From: Phallusia fumigata
Lineage: Eukaryota; Chordata; Ascidiacea; Phlebobranchia; Ascidiidae
Reading direction: 5' to 3'
Assembly (NCBI GenBank): GCA_008931825.1
Contig: QXVZ01013013.1
Location: 10,018 to 32,038, forward strand
DNA length: 22,021 nt
A program made the position numbers and the translations under genes. The first letter of the stretch is position 1. The number at the start of each line of letters is the position of its first letter. The notes beneath the pieces were generated by a model. It worked only from the letters and a program-made list of their open reading frames with translations. It did not search any database and was not told where the DNA came from. Below, piece by piece: positions 11,801 to 18,680 of the stretch.

Positions 11801-14800
11801 TAAATATTCGCTTATTGGTCTGTTTTCTTCAATTCACATGTTGCTTTATGTATTGGTCAGTGTTTTCAAACTATATTCGATGCGGGGCATTTGAAAAAGT
11901 TGGTTGGACTTTCGCACCAGCGATAAGAATTTAATAAAGACGCTTGTTTTCGAGGTTGTATTTATTAAACAAAAATATGTCGTTTAATGTGATGTGCGGG
12001 CTTGTTTGTTTGTACTTAATTTAGTGAACTACGAAACGCAATCATTGTGCGATGCCCTTGGAAAATAAGAAATACGCACTATGGCGTCGGGAAGTACAGT
12101 ATGAGGAACAAGGAACAAGTTATTGCATCACATTGTCAAAACTACCTTTTAAACTAAAAGTTTAATGTACACATCGTTTTTAATGGGTGGCGGTCATCCA
12201 GTGTTACAAAACTACCTTTTCCATTACTCACTTGTAGTTTAAATTGACATTTTACTGCAGCGAGTCTTGACTTGGCCGCCTGAAAGTCGCTCTGTCCTTT
12301 AAGAGTTTGCTCGTAGTAATATATCGACTCGTTGTATTCCCCAAGAACCTTAACCACAACAAGCACATTGGATAAAAAAGTTTTTCAGGTCTCTTTTTCA
12401 GTGTATTCCTCCACAATAAACCATAAGTTTTCGACATGTTTTTTTCCAGTGAGAGCTTACACATTACACTATTACTGCCCAAAAACTTTATTTTGTTATT
12501 TTGCATTAAATTAATCCATTGGGCTCCAGAACAGCAAAGCTTGATTTAACTATAGCAGGAACAGCTGCGAATCATACGCACATTATATATCAATCGCGTG
12601 GCTGCCCGATACAATGGTTACGAAATCAAATGCGGAATTTCAAGTTGGAACTAGCCATTGTCTAATAGATATGAGATGTTTGCCATTTCCCGATTAAGTT
12701 GTCCTATCTGAAGTAGATTTTTATATGGCAGCCAACGAAGTCTGTTAATTTTAAATTACCTGAATAGTATTTCATAACTACACAATGCGGCGCCTAAGGT
12801 TTTAAATGAAACTATTGTCAGTTCATGCCATTTTTACACTTTCGAAGGTAACTGCATAGTTACCACGTTAGCCAAATAAAGTCTCTTCATGACTTACCGC
12901 ATACATGTTGGCGATTGAAAAGTAGTTGACGTTGTAGGCATCAGAAATATCCAATACATGATGCATCACGGCTGTTGCATTTAGCGTGTAGTGAGCCCTA
13001 AATAAGTCAAATAAAAGTAACAGGACGGTTTCAAATGTATTTTTTTCTGCATACGAACCTGTGCAAAATGTTGGCGAGATTCACAAGCGCCACATCTCGC
13101 ATTTCTTCTGGCGAGTAGTGAAGCGCACGACGAATGCACTCGATGGCTGCATCCATGTCACCCTTCATTCGCCAGTAGAACGAGGCCAGGTTGTATAGGA
13201 CCCATGATGTTTTGTTCTAAACCAAAAAAATGATAAAAGTTTTAGCACAAAAAAATTTGGCTAAAAAAAATTAAAAATTTTAGCACAAATATTATTCTAA
13301 GATACTTATACAGTGAGTAAATTAAAAATTTTTAGCATGAAATTGAAAACTTGGCACACAGTGTTTAACAGCTTTTATGACAAACCTTCTGTAACGCCTC
13401 ATAAATTACAGTTGCTGCATTTTTCTCATCCTCCAGAAAACTTAAAGTGGCTTTGAGGCCCAGCATTGGCTGTTTAGGAAGATTCTTACGATCTTGCACG
13501 CCCTGTTAAACAAATGTCATTAAAATGGAAATACGATCTTGTTTGTAGAGTGTCTGCTAACTCCATGCCAACCCCTTCATTCTGAACTGCATGATGAGCA
13601 GGTTATTGTATCCTATTTGAATAGTGTGTATATGGCTACATTATATAGCTGGGGAAACCGATAAAATCAGTTAAACTTCTGTATATATTTTTTTATTTGA
13701 CCAATATATTTTAAATACACAGTCGTGTTTAAAAACAATTTTAAAATACAATAATTTTTTCACACCCTACAACCAAAACAATTACCACATAACCACCCTG
13801 TGATTGGAATCACTGTTATTTTAAAATTTATGCAACCTTTAAGTGATCATATGCATGGATGCTGAAGGGCAATTCCACCAGTGCTGAGCAGTTTGGCTGC
13901 TTGAAAGGCCCTTTAGCTTTTTTCTTGATGTGGTCATAAATCTAAGTAAAGATTAGTGTTAGAAAGCATTGTTAGGCAAACATTGAAACTTCGGCAAAAC
14001 TTGATCATACACCAACATGAACCAAAGAGTGAAATTCATCCAAAATCGACATTACCTCCACATCCTTATGGTCTAGTGGAAGAACAGAGGTAACGAACAT
14101 GTCAAAGTCTGGTAGTCGTTTGCCTGGTAATTGAAACAACACATGGAATAATTTTACAAACAACATCCTGCTCAATTCAAGGTATGAAACCATTATCTGA
14201 GTTTATGGTTTGACAACTGACAATTGCTGTTAGTAATTATACAAACAGTATAATTACTGAAAGGAGATTTTTTTCATGTTTGAAATTTTGGTAAACATTT
14301 AATAAATATGTTTTGAATCAAAAGCATTTGCATATTTTTTTATTCATAAAAACAGAAATGTATCTTTTAGTTAACCAACCAGCTGAACGACAATCTGTAT
14401 CCCTTCGATAATGCCTGCTCTCAAGATCTGTGTCTTTGTCCTCATTTGAGTCTATATCTTCTTGCTCTTGAAGAAGTTTTTCTTTCATTTTCTATAAATG
14501 CAATGCATTCAGTAGTGCTTTGTAACAGGGAACATCATTCAAAGCAAAACATTTAAAAGAACAAATGTTTTTAAAACTGATTTTTGAATGCAAAAATCAA
14601 AATAAGTTTCAAGCGAATTTCTCATCCAACACTGTTTGATTAGACATTGTCATGTTGCCTCTTACACTACATGTGAGCAACAATATGAATTAATTTTGAA
14701 ATGTATACTGTAGGGCAAACTTCAACTTGCCAAAGGCAACTGTTAATGCTAATTGGATATTAACAAGAATTTGTTGATTTGAAATTATTTTTTAATAGAT

Positions 14801-17441
14801 CTTTGCGTCATTGTCTCCTGCGATAGTTTTTTGTTGCAAACATCTTAACCTTTAAATATTCATGTTTTGTCTCTTGTCTCATAAAAGTGACCAGATCCTC
14901 AGGTTTCTTCATAGCAAATGGGGATTCAAGCTAAAAATAACAAAGGGGGAGTTGTTAAACTGGAAAATTATAGATGATATGTCACTGTACACATATCTAT
15001 AAGTGGTATTAGGCAAACCCCTGAAAATAAATATTGCATGTGACTACATTTTTGTTCTCAACTGAATGGCTAAAAAACACTCAAGTTTGCTCAACATCCA
15101 TGACTATTTGTTTATCATAAAAATTGTTCACTTATTAGACCTGAAATGCGTATTTATATATTTGGAATAAAAACAACCTTACACTTTTCAAAAATCATGC
15201 AATAAACCTACTTGCTGCTGAATTCTGCCATCTTCTGTAACCACCCAGTGAGTGCTCGCTTGACTCTGCAAAGCCAGTAGCAAGGCACATACAATTGATA
15301 ACATGCATTGGGAATGCATGCGCAAAATGGAAAACATTTTCAGATCAAGTTAAAGTGCATTTAAACACTCTCTGGCTCTCATTTTCAGCATATTGATCTA
15401 AACTCAAGACATGAACAAGATTTGATTTGGTGCTGTTTGAATACCTTGCTGTTTTACCAGCAAGTTGTTTACAATCATTCTAACTTGTTATTTTATTAAA
15501 TGCAATAAAGTGCAAATATTTGAAACAAAAACCTGTTNATCCTCCAGAAAACTTAAAGTGGCTTTGAGGCCCAGCATTGGCTGTTTAGGAAGATTCTTAC
15601 GATCTTGCACGCCCTGTTAAACAAATGTCATTAAAATGGAAATACGATCTTGTTTGTAGAGTGTCTGCTAACTCCATGCCAACCCCTTCATTCTGAACTG
15701 CATGATGAGCAGGTTATTGTATCCTATTTGAATAGTGTGTATATGGCTACATTATATAGCTGGGGAAACCGATAAAATCAGTTAAACTTCTGTATATATT
15801 TTTTTATTTGACCAATATATTTTAAATACACAGTCGTGTTTAAAAACAATTTTAAAATACAATAATTTTTTCACACCCTACAACCAAAACAATTACCACA
15901 TAACCACCCTGTGATTGGAATCACTGTTATTTTAAAATTTATGCAACCTTTAAGTGATCATATGCATGGATGCTGAAGGGCAATTCCACCAGTGCTGAGC
16001 AGTTTGGCTGCTTGAAAGGCCCTTTCGCTTTTTTCTTGATGTGGTCATAAATCTAAGTAAAGATTAGTGTTAGAAAGCATTGTTAGGCAAACATTGAAAC
16101 TTCGGCAAAACTTGATCATACACCAACATGAACCAAAGAGTGAAATTCATCCAAAATCGACATTACCTCCACATCCTTATGGTCTAGTGGAAGAACAGAG
16201 GTAACGAACATGTCAAAGTCTGGTAGTCGTTTGCCTGGTAATTGAAACAACACATGGAATAATTTTACAAACAACATCCTGCTCAATTCAAGGTATGAAA
16301 CCATTATCTGAGTTTATGGTTTGACAACTGACAATTGCTGTTAGTAATTATACAAACAGTCAGTAAGGAGATTTTTTTCATGTTTGAAATTTTGGTAAAC
16401 GTTTAATAAATATGTTTTGAATCAAAAGCACTTGCATATTTTTTTATTCATAAAAACAGAAATGTATCTTTTAGTTAACCAACCAGCTGAACGACAATCT
16501 GTATCCCTTCGATAATGCCTGCTCTCAAGATCTGTGTCTTTGTCCTCATTTGAGTCTATATCTTCTTGCTCTTGAAGAAGTTTTTCTTTCATTTTCTATA
16601 AATGCAATGCATTCAGTAGTGCTTTGTAACAGGGAACATCATTCAAAGCAAAACATTTAAAAGAACAAATGTTTTTAAAACTGATTTTTGAATGCAAAAA
16701 TCAAAATAAGTTTCAAGCGAATTTCTCATCCAACACTGTTTGATTAGACATTGTCATGTTGCCTCTTACACTACATGTGAGCAACAATATGAATTAATTT
16801 TGAAATGTATACTGTAGGGCAAACTTCAACTTGCCAAAGGCAACTGTTAATGCTAATTGGATATTAACAAGAATTTGTTGATTTGAAATTATTTTTTAAT
16901 AGATCTTTGCGTCATTGTCTCCTGCGATAGTTTTTTGTTGCAAACATCTTAACCTTTAAATATTCATGTTTTGTCTCTTGTCTCATAAAAGTGACCAGAT
17001 CCTCAGGTTTCTTCATAGCAAATGGGGATTCAAGCTAAAAATAACAAAGGGGGAGTTGTTAAACTGGAAAATTATAGTTGATATGTCACTGTACACATGT
17101 CTATAAGAGGTATTAGGCAAACCCCTGAAAACAAATATTGCATGTGACTACGTTTTTGTTCTCAACTGAATGGCTAAAAAACACTCAAGTTTGCTCGACA
17201 TCCATGACTATTTGTTTATCATAAAAATTGTTCACTTATTAGACCTGAAATGCGTATTTATATATTTGGAATAAAAACAACCTTACACTTTTCAAAAATC
17301 AGGCAATAAACCTACTTGCTGCTGAATTCTGCCATCTTCTGTAACCACCCAGTGAGTGCTCGCTTGACTCTGCAAAGCCAGTAGCAAGGCACATACAATT
17401 GATAACATGCATTGGGAATGCATGCGCAAAATGGAAAACAT
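2690..17441 (-). CDS. TTC17: Tetratricopeptide repeat protein 17, complete gene of 27 coding exons
   Basis: I spliced this gene by hand, and all exon phases agree. Read 5' to 3' on the minus strand, exons 1-27 are 17441-17316, 17034-16954, 16595-16484, 16234-16167, 16052-15948 (or the second copies near 13837-15337), then 13502-13386, 13216-13059, 12997-12898, 12348-12232, 11795-11612, 11327-11167, 10861-10778, 10705-10628, 10291-10185, 9644-9464, 9133-9041, 8322-8168, 7915-7846, 7575-7381, 6851-6729, 6654-6594, 5447-5335, 5248-5130, 4406-4247, 4065-3922, 3453-3259 and 2809-2690. The product is 1108 residues (human about 1141): signal peptide about 1-28, WVVTEDG segment about 31-37, TPR modules about 204-328, 625-764 and 957-1108, and a coiled coil about 329-389. 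Order and motifs match vertebrate TTC17 throughout. From memory, the human protein is linked to actin organisation and ciliogenesis with CATIP, and has been described as ER-resident. The signal peptide and sequons seen here favour a secretory-pathway location. The ends of exons 1-6 and 19-22 are affected by the N-linked duplications. Confidence 0.95.
3259..3453 (-). CDS. TTC17: TTC17 exon 26 (third TPR module, part 2)
   Basis: The 65 codons: VLNCLLRSLVSAPTSHHHII, LFSLADFLARLPNFQDAIQL, LEQALNLHPPSHHLHLLAAN, IYASS. The TPR pattern FQDAIQLLEQALNLHP is clear. A plus-strand-facing alternative frame also gives an open run but lacks the motif. The acceptor is CTATTTTCAG and the donor TCG|GTGAGA. Confidence 0.93.
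3922..4065 (-). CDS. TTC17: TTC17 exon 25 (third TPR module, part 1)
   Basis: The 48 codons, phase 0 to 0: LLREVIGDAKSVHEVAYILA then AMHATPTSWRVSMLVSYFWR and AQGDAKE. SWRVSML..YFWR corresponds to human SWVLSSMAALYWR and to the start of exons 7 and 17. The donor is GAG|GTGAGA. Confidence 0.92.
4247..4406 (-). CDS. TTC17: TTC17 exon 24
   Basis: This exon has one base plus 53 codons: FADLLSAENEEESFFDPTCE, LNSLPQLYDINSMTSVVNRD, QFTNYTSDPLFMQ. The PTCELNSLPQLYDINSMTSV stretch corresponds to human PLCNGNLPTSMHTLDHLHGV, just before the third TPR module. The donor is CAG|GTACCT. Confidence 0.9.
4477..4640. repeat. 41-bp minisatellite, four copies, in a TTC17 intron
   Basis: Four head-to-tail 41-bp units (4477, 4518, 4559, 4600) begin GTGAACTGTTTTCAAGTCGA and end near TACGTCTA. 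The units differ by a few bases each. It lies in the intron between exons 23 and 24. Confidence 0.93.
5130..5248 (-). CDS. TTC17: TTC17 exon 23 (helical, likely coiled coil)
   Basis: This exon has 39 codons plus two bases: LDEKLLSAKKLMEKLAEMRN, SLGNLVHEAATALDIIDDG. Leu/Ile/Met spacing suggests an amphipathic coiled coil. The donor is GGAGA|GTAAGT, giving a split Asp codon with exon 24. Confidence 0.87.
5335..5447 (-). CDS. TTC17: TTC17 exon 22
   Basis: This exon has two bases plus 37 codons: AAVDIAAKLREGKTDASELL then KDTDDAINDLINSSGGE. A predicted helix with acidic character lies ahead of module 3. The acceptor is TTCGTGCAG and the donor GAG|GTAACG. It sits just outside the duplicated block, so it is present once. 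Confidence 0.87.
5671..5731 (-). CDS. TTC17: TTC17 exon 21, second (left-hand) copy
   Basis: This encodes HKSGGSEKHPNKPEDDTESN. Compared with 6594-6654, RDNEE is here GGSEK (four substitutions), and the remainder is identical. Confidence 0.8.
5792..5911 (-). CDS. TTC17: TTC17 exon 20, second (left-hand) copy
   Basis: The 40 codons include DPVAKADQHDEDTSTCTGDH, one codon shorter than the copy at 6729-6851. Splice sites are conserved. It lies in the left member of the duplication meeting at the N at 6360. Confidence 0.8.
6594..6654 (-). CDS. TTC17: TTC17 exon 21, right-hand copy
   Basis: This 61-nt exon encodes HKSRDNEEHPNKPEDDTESN, with one base into a split Glu codon. The other copy (5671-5731) differs at four of 20 residues. 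The acceptor is TACAAGCAG and the donor AATG|GTAAGC. Confidence 0.8.
6729..6851 (-). CDS. TTC17: TTC17 exon 20, right-hand copy
   Basis: The 41 codons: EKGDADPVASKADQHDEDTS, TCTGDHVNCQN, VKKKSNGDEK. This is a charged low-complexity linker after module 2. It has one more codon (Ser in VASK) than the left copy at 5792-5911 (VAK). The acceptor is TTCCCAAG and the donor AAG|GTAAAT. I cannot align it to a vertebrate segment. Confidence 0.82.
7381..7575 (-). CDS. TTC17: TTC17 exon 19 (second TPR module, part 3)
   Basis: The 65 codons begin PAAYLSMGNALQAQENITGA (human PLTFLSLGNAYLALKNISGA) and continue VEFYNYAMVLHQQYREAFHA then LLVVKCFNLK. A polyglutamine tetrad (KQQQQAD) lies near the end, in a GCTGCTGCTG-type run on the plus strand. 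The donor is TGG|GTAAGC. The last nine or so coding bases recur at 6351-6359, where the other copy is cut by an N. Confidence 0.95.
7604..7736 (+). mobile_element. Probable tRNA-derived SINE insertion in a TTC17 intron
   Basis: A perfect pol III B-box sequence (GGTTCGAATCC, 7662-7672) lies in a segment of about 113 bp bounded by a 10-bp direct repeat TTGGACTCGG (7604-7613 and 7727-7736), which looks like a target-site duplication. The T-arm stem is imperfect and no good A box or cloverleaf is visible, so it is not an intact tRNA gene. It lies antisense in the intron between exons 18 and 19. Confidence 0.5.
7846..7915 (-). CDS. TTC17: TTC17 exon 18 (second TPR module, part 2)
   Basis: This 70-nt exon, phase 2 in and 0 out, encodes YRVGKLNDAVNLLIYALRAN then NSE. 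It matches human LDATKLLLQALAINSSE. The NNS sequon at residue 696 corresponds to the human NSS. Confidence 0.94.
8168..8322 (-). CDS. TTC17: TTC17 exon 17 (second TPR module, part 1)
   Basis: This exon has 51 codons plus two bases: NEENLWVLYNLAGLFWRVNG, NNTKAVQCLRHCLRHIP, DIPLISLSNI. It is the internal paralogue of exon 7 (WVLYNLA..WR). The sequon at residue 645 is in the same place as human GNST. The donor is AT|GTAAGT (phase 2). Confidence 0.95.
8323..9040 (-). other. TTC17 intron 16 (718 bp), nothing further seen
   Basis: One of the two longest TTC17 introns I can measure without crossing an N-linked duplication. Open frames at 8471-8901 on both strands have no recognisable content, and I see no repeat or RNA gene. 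Confidence 0.6.
9041..9133 (-). CDS. TTC17: TTC17 exon 16
   Basis: The 31 codons, phase 0 to 0: FLLMHVNEGRVWPDDLGQRI then LTAIEKSQKNE. They align with human MPDDHARKILLSRI in the helix preceding module 2. The donor is GAG|GTAAAA. Confidence 0.9.
9464..9644 (-). CDS. TTC17: TTC17 exon 15
   Basis: This exon has one base plus 60 codons. It contains SRELLTSYIGIAQGDMHPTP and WNLPDCGELERVENTAYDNI, then GIDIKDVVVMFKQDTYLNN, up to AAT|GTAAGT. The LPDC motif parallels the TPDC of the human protein ahead of the second TPR module. Confidence 0.88.
10185..10291 (-). CDS. TTC17: TTC17 exon 14
   Basis: This exon has 35 codons plus two bases. DPSWPPQESCDKYVDHYPAW corresponds to the human LWPKRADCTESYPR region, and PETRGFK to PPENKGLR. 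The donor is TTTAA|GTAAGT. Confidence 0.9.
10628..10705 (-). CDS. TTC17: TTC17 exon 13 (acidic linker)
   Basis: The 26 codons encode ANDENANEEDKDHATSAHHH then AQYDWR. The linker is acidic and His-rich. The acceptor is TTTTTTCAG and the donor AGG|GTGAGA. Confidence 0.87.
10778..10861 (-). CDS. TTC17: TTC17 exon 12 (acidic linker)
   Basis: The 28 codons, phase 0 to 0, begin ISSMKFGSSGETLVDSSVDV. They resemble the human VQFGEDSSTSSMMS..DSV stretch. The acceptor is GTAACAG and the donor GAA|GTAAGT. Confidence 0.87.
11167..11327 (-). CDS. TTC17: TTC17 exon 11 (Ser/Thr-rich linker)
   Basis: This exon has two bases plus 53 codons: HKCQVRGNKSGSV, LPTASTGTTSTSKKSP, then DSVKPVPAVAMHKIE. It occupies the low-conservation linker after the coiled coil. 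The donor is GAG|GTTGGT, a weak form, but it is the only nearby GT that keeps phase 0 into exon 12. Confidence 0.85.
11612..11795 (-). CDS. TTC17: TTC17 exon 10 (coiled coil)
   Basis: This exon has 61 codons plus one base. EKLEAQHQSLQRTLRELQKY matches human QKLEAQHRSLQRTLNELKEY almost residue for residue. A long charged helix follows, with Leu/Tyr at heptad-like spacing, probably a coiled coil. The acceptor CAAAG lacks a clear pyrimidine tract. It was chosen because it keeps phase 0 and the KLEAQH join. Confidence 0.92.
12232..12348 (-). CDS. TTC17: TTC17 exon 9 (first TPR module, part 3)
   Basis: The 39 codons begin VLGEYNESIYYYEQTL, a canonical TPR helix A/B pattern matching human MLGEYNHSVLCYDHAL. 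The exon ends AAVKCQFKLQ. The acceptor is GGTTAAG and the donor CAA|GTGAGT. Sequon N295-E-S is conserved in position with human. Confidence 0.94.
12349..12897 (-). other. TTC17 intron 8 (549 bp), nothing further seen
   Basis: It lies between exons 8 and 9, inside the first TPR module. AT-rich, with no recognisable repeat or embedded gene. Antisense frames at 12252-12514 overlap exon 9 and are shadows. Confidence 0.6.
12898..12997 (-). CDS. TTC17: TTC17 exon 8 (first TPR module, part 2)
   Basis: This 100-nt exon, phase 2 in and 0 out, encodes AHYTLNATAVMHHVLDISDA and YFSIANMYA. The split Arg codon with exon 7 recreates NILHRAHYT, matching human NVLHRAHFS. The sequon is N262-A-T. Confidence 0.93.
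13059..13216 (-). CDS. TTC17: TTC17 exon 7 (first TPR module, part 1)
   Basis: This exon has 52 codons plus two bases. It contains NKTSWVLYNLASFYWRMKGD, then AAIECIRRALHYSP and RDVALVNLANILH, which closely match human SSWVLYNMASFYWR..DIALVNLANVLHR. It gives the TPR-type helix pair of module 1. There is a potential N-glycosylation sequon at residue 204. The donor is CACAG|GTTCGT (phase 2). Confidence 0.95.
13386..13502 (-). CDS. TTC17: TTC17 exon 6
   Basis: The 39 codons, phase 0 to 0, begin GVQDRKNLP (human GVQERVNLS) and end with the helix NAATVIYEALQK that leads into the first TPR module. The acceptor is TTTAACAG and the donor AAG|GTTTGT. A truncated second copy lies at 15539-15613. Confidence 0.93.
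13837..13941 (-). CDS. TTC17: TTC17 exon 5, second (left-hand) copy
   Basis: This encodes the same 35 residues as 15948-16052. It joins in phase 0 to exon 6 (13386-13502), which is complete only on this side of the N. Confidence 0.88.
14056..14123 (-). CDS. TTC17: TTC17 exon 4, second (left-hand) copy
   Basis: This matches 16167-16234, with phase 1 in and 0 out. Confidence 0.85.
14380..14491 (-). CDS. TTC17: TTC17 exon 3, second (left-hand) copy
   Basis: The coding sequence matches 16484-16595. The neighbouring intron differs by a short indel (ATAATTACTG region near 14250 versus CAGTAAGG near 16360), so the two copies are allelic and not exact. Confidence 0.85.
14850..14930 (-). CDS. TTC17: TTC17 exon 2, second (left-hand) copy
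   Basis: I see no sequence difference from the copy at 16954-17034, and the splice sites are the same. Confidence 0.85.
15212..15337 (-). CDS. TTC17: TTC17 exon 1, second (left-hand) copy
   Basis: This has the same 42 codons as 17316-17441, with intact start codon, signal peptide and donor. It lies in the left member of the 2.1-kb duplication ending at the N at 15538. It is most likely the other haplotype of one exon and not a second gene. Confidence 0.85.
15539..15613 (-). CDS. TTC17: TTC17 exon 6, truncated duplicate next to the N
   Basis: Only the first 75 nt of exon 6 (in coding order) are present, and the copy breaks exactly at the N at 15538. The full exon is at 13386-13502. This is an assembly-edge fragment and not a functional extra exon. 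Confidence 0.85.
15948..16052 (-). CDS. TTC17: TTC17 exon 5, right-hand copy
   Basis: The 35 codons, phase 0 to 0, include KQPNCSALVELPFSIHAYDH, which corresponds to human EQPDCTKILELPYSIHAFQH. Compared with the left copy (13837-13941), the one change I noted is synonymous (AAAGCT versus AAAGCG). Confidence 0.9.
16167..16234 (-). CDS. TTC17: TTC17 exon 4, right-hand copy
   Basis: This 68-nt exon, phase 1 in and 0 out, encodes KRLPDFDMFVTSVLPLDHKDVE. The split Gly codon joins it to exon 3. The donor is GAG|GTAATG. Reading through the intron gives a false 62-residue ORF. Confidence 0.85.
16484..16595 (-). CDS. TTC17: TTC17 exon 3, right-hand copy
   Basis: This exon has 37 codons plus one base (phase 0 in, 1 out). 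A charged helix (KMKEKLLQEQEDIDSNEDKD) is followed by TDLESRHYRRDTDC, matching the human ENEDRDTGLEQRH..DPDC region. The donor is GCTG|GTTGGT. Confidence 0.9.
16954..17034 (-). CDS. TTC17: TTC17 exon 2, right-hand copy
   Basis: The 27 codons, phase 0 at both ends, contain LESPFAMKKPEDLV and FMRQE. These align with the SPMNLKHPYDLV..MRQE stretch of vertebrate TTC17. The acceptor is TTTTTAG and the donor AAG|GTTAAG. Confidence 0.9.
17316..17441 (-). CDS. TTC17: TTC17 exon 1 (start codon, signal peptide), right-hand copy
   Basis: The 42 codons begin at ATG 17441-17439 in an AAAATG context. An in-frame TAA lies 15 nt upstream of the ATG, so the frame cannot extend further. An Arg-containing n-region (MFSILR) is followed by a hydrophobic core (MLSIVCALLLAL) and a small-residue site (QAS) just before THWVVTEDGRIQQQ, which is a strongly conserved TTC17 motif. 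A second in-frame Met at codon 7 could also initiate. The donor is CAA|GTAGGT. This copy is the one physically joined to the upstream flank. Confidence 0.9.
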
Positions 17442-17453
17442 TTTCAGATCAAG

Positions 17454-17495
17454 TTAAAGTGCATTTAAACACTCTCTGGCTCTCATTTTCAGCAT
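17454..17495 (-). promoter_or_regulatory. Possible upstream ORF in the TTC17 5' leader
   Basis: An ATG at 17495-17493 opens a 13-codon frame (MLKMRARECLNAL) ending in TAA 12 nt before the TTC17 start codon. It would act as a uORF only if transcription starts upstream of it, which the sequence does not show. Confidence 0.3.
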
Positions 17496-18182
17496 ATTGA
17501 TCTAAACTCAAGACATGAACAAGATTTGATTTGGTGCTGTTTGAATACATTGCTGTTTTACCAGCAAGTTGTTTACAATCATTCTAACTTGTTATTTTAT
17601 TAAATGCAATAAAGTGCAAATATTTTAAACAAAAACCTGTTTATGTTATTCTGGAACAGAAACTTTCAGCCATATTCTTGCTTTGCTCTTGTCTTATTAC
17701 AAAAACTAAGAAATAATGGTGAATGTCATCAAACAAAAGGACAAGATTGTTTTCTGGTTCTTGCTTGAAAAAATTTTACTGTAATTTTCGGATATAATGT
17801 GTTGTGGCCGCAGCTTGGCTTGGCACATTAAACGCCCTTTATTTGTCTTTACCTACACCTTACAATACGAAGCCAACGTTAGTGCCCTCTTCCTTCACAG
17901 GCCATAAACAGTATGGTTCAACGTGTGTAAACAAAAGATGTATCGGGTCTACTAGGAATCGAAGACCATACGCAGCCTTTCCATTTTCACTGACTAATTC
18001 GCCAAACAACAAATCAACCGTAACCAAATGTTGTCCCAAATCATCATAGACATCTTATTTATTTCTTTTGCGGCGTTCCCTTTGAAAAATATTTTCAAAA
18101 TCTGTCTATCCATTTTTTCAAACCCTAAAATAACTTATATCTGTGCTGTTGTGCATTTCAGCTCTCAACTATGGACACAACT

Positions 18183-18205
18183 TTTATTCGCGCAAAACGT
18201 TTATT
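18183..18205 (-). other. Candidate polyadenylation signals for the SLC26 gene
   Basis: Two AATAAA hexamers on the minus strand (18200-18205 and 18183-18188) lie about 480-500 nt downstream of the stop codon. They are the first canonical hexamers I found after the stop. Low information content. Confidence 0.3.
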
Positions 18206-18680
18206 GCGCCTGGCAAAAACCTACACCAGCTACAAGCACAAAGACATATTTTTTGCATGGTTAATACATTTTTTTCGAAATATATTTCCTAAAATTTGAC
18301 AACTCTATCGCCCCCCACTTATTGATGACAATTATACATTCACATCAATTGCTCGCAAAAGGGTTTTAAACTAAACCACTCAGTTAGAATGGAGCAATGA
18401 GCACCAATTAATAGAATTACACAGAAATAAGTAAAATTACAAAATATACCATTGTCTAGTTTAAAATATAGTGTTGACTGTTGGTACAGTCTGGGACAAT
18501 AGTATTACTTTGGCCTTGTTGTCCACAGTCCCAAAAAGCCCATAAGCAAGTTAAAACGTGTGTTAATTAATATTTGCGGCATGGCTCCATGCAACACAAA
18601 AACATGCACAAGTAGGTAAGCGCCATAAAATGCCTTAATTCAGCTATTGATAATACAACTCCTTTGGGTCCGCGTCAACC

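Larger units (their letters stand above)
13428..15537. repeat. 2.1-kb direct duplication, left copy (TTC17 exons 1-5 and part of 6)
   Basis: It aligns over its whole length with 15539-17641, with roughly a dozen single-base differences and one short indel that I could spot. The left copy ends at the base before the N and the right copy begins at the base after it. It is best explained as overlapping allelic contigs left unmerged. Confidence 0.95.
15539..17641. repeat. 2.1-kb direct duplication, right copy
   Basis: This is the partner of 13428-15537. It starts inside exon 6 and ends upstream of exon 1, after which unique upstream flank begins (TTATGTTATTC). Confidence 0.95.
17442..18680. other. 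Intergenic region between SLC26 and TTC17
   Basis: It holds the SLC26 3' UTR at the right and the TTC17 5' leader and promoter at the left, both for minus-strand transcription. Plus-strand open frames at 17804-18264 show no recognisable domain. The spacing of about 1.2 kb is too wide for the tightly packed operons known in tunicates. I see no clear TATA box. Confidence 0.6.

Noticed and set aside
14005..14193. 62-residue minus-strand ORF (and its twin at 16116-16304)
   Set aside because: It is TTC17 exon 4 read through both flanking introns. The spliced exon is 14056-14123 or 16167-16234.
13428..17641. Two adjacent TTC17 genes or a biologically duplicated first half
   Set aside because: The junction coincides exactly with an N, exon 6 is cut there, and all four Ns show the same flank duplication. 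Assembly redundancy is simpler.
17804..18264. Plus-strand ORFs of 81 and 78 residues in the intergenic region
   Set aside because: No domain, no splice logic, and Ser/Phe-rich composition expected from AT-rich non-coding DNA.
17442..18680. SLC26 and TTC17 forming a tunicate-type operon
   Set aside because: The gap between stop and start is about 1.2 kb, far more than the near-zero spacing typical of such operons, and no spliced-leader acceptor was evident before the TTC17 ATG.
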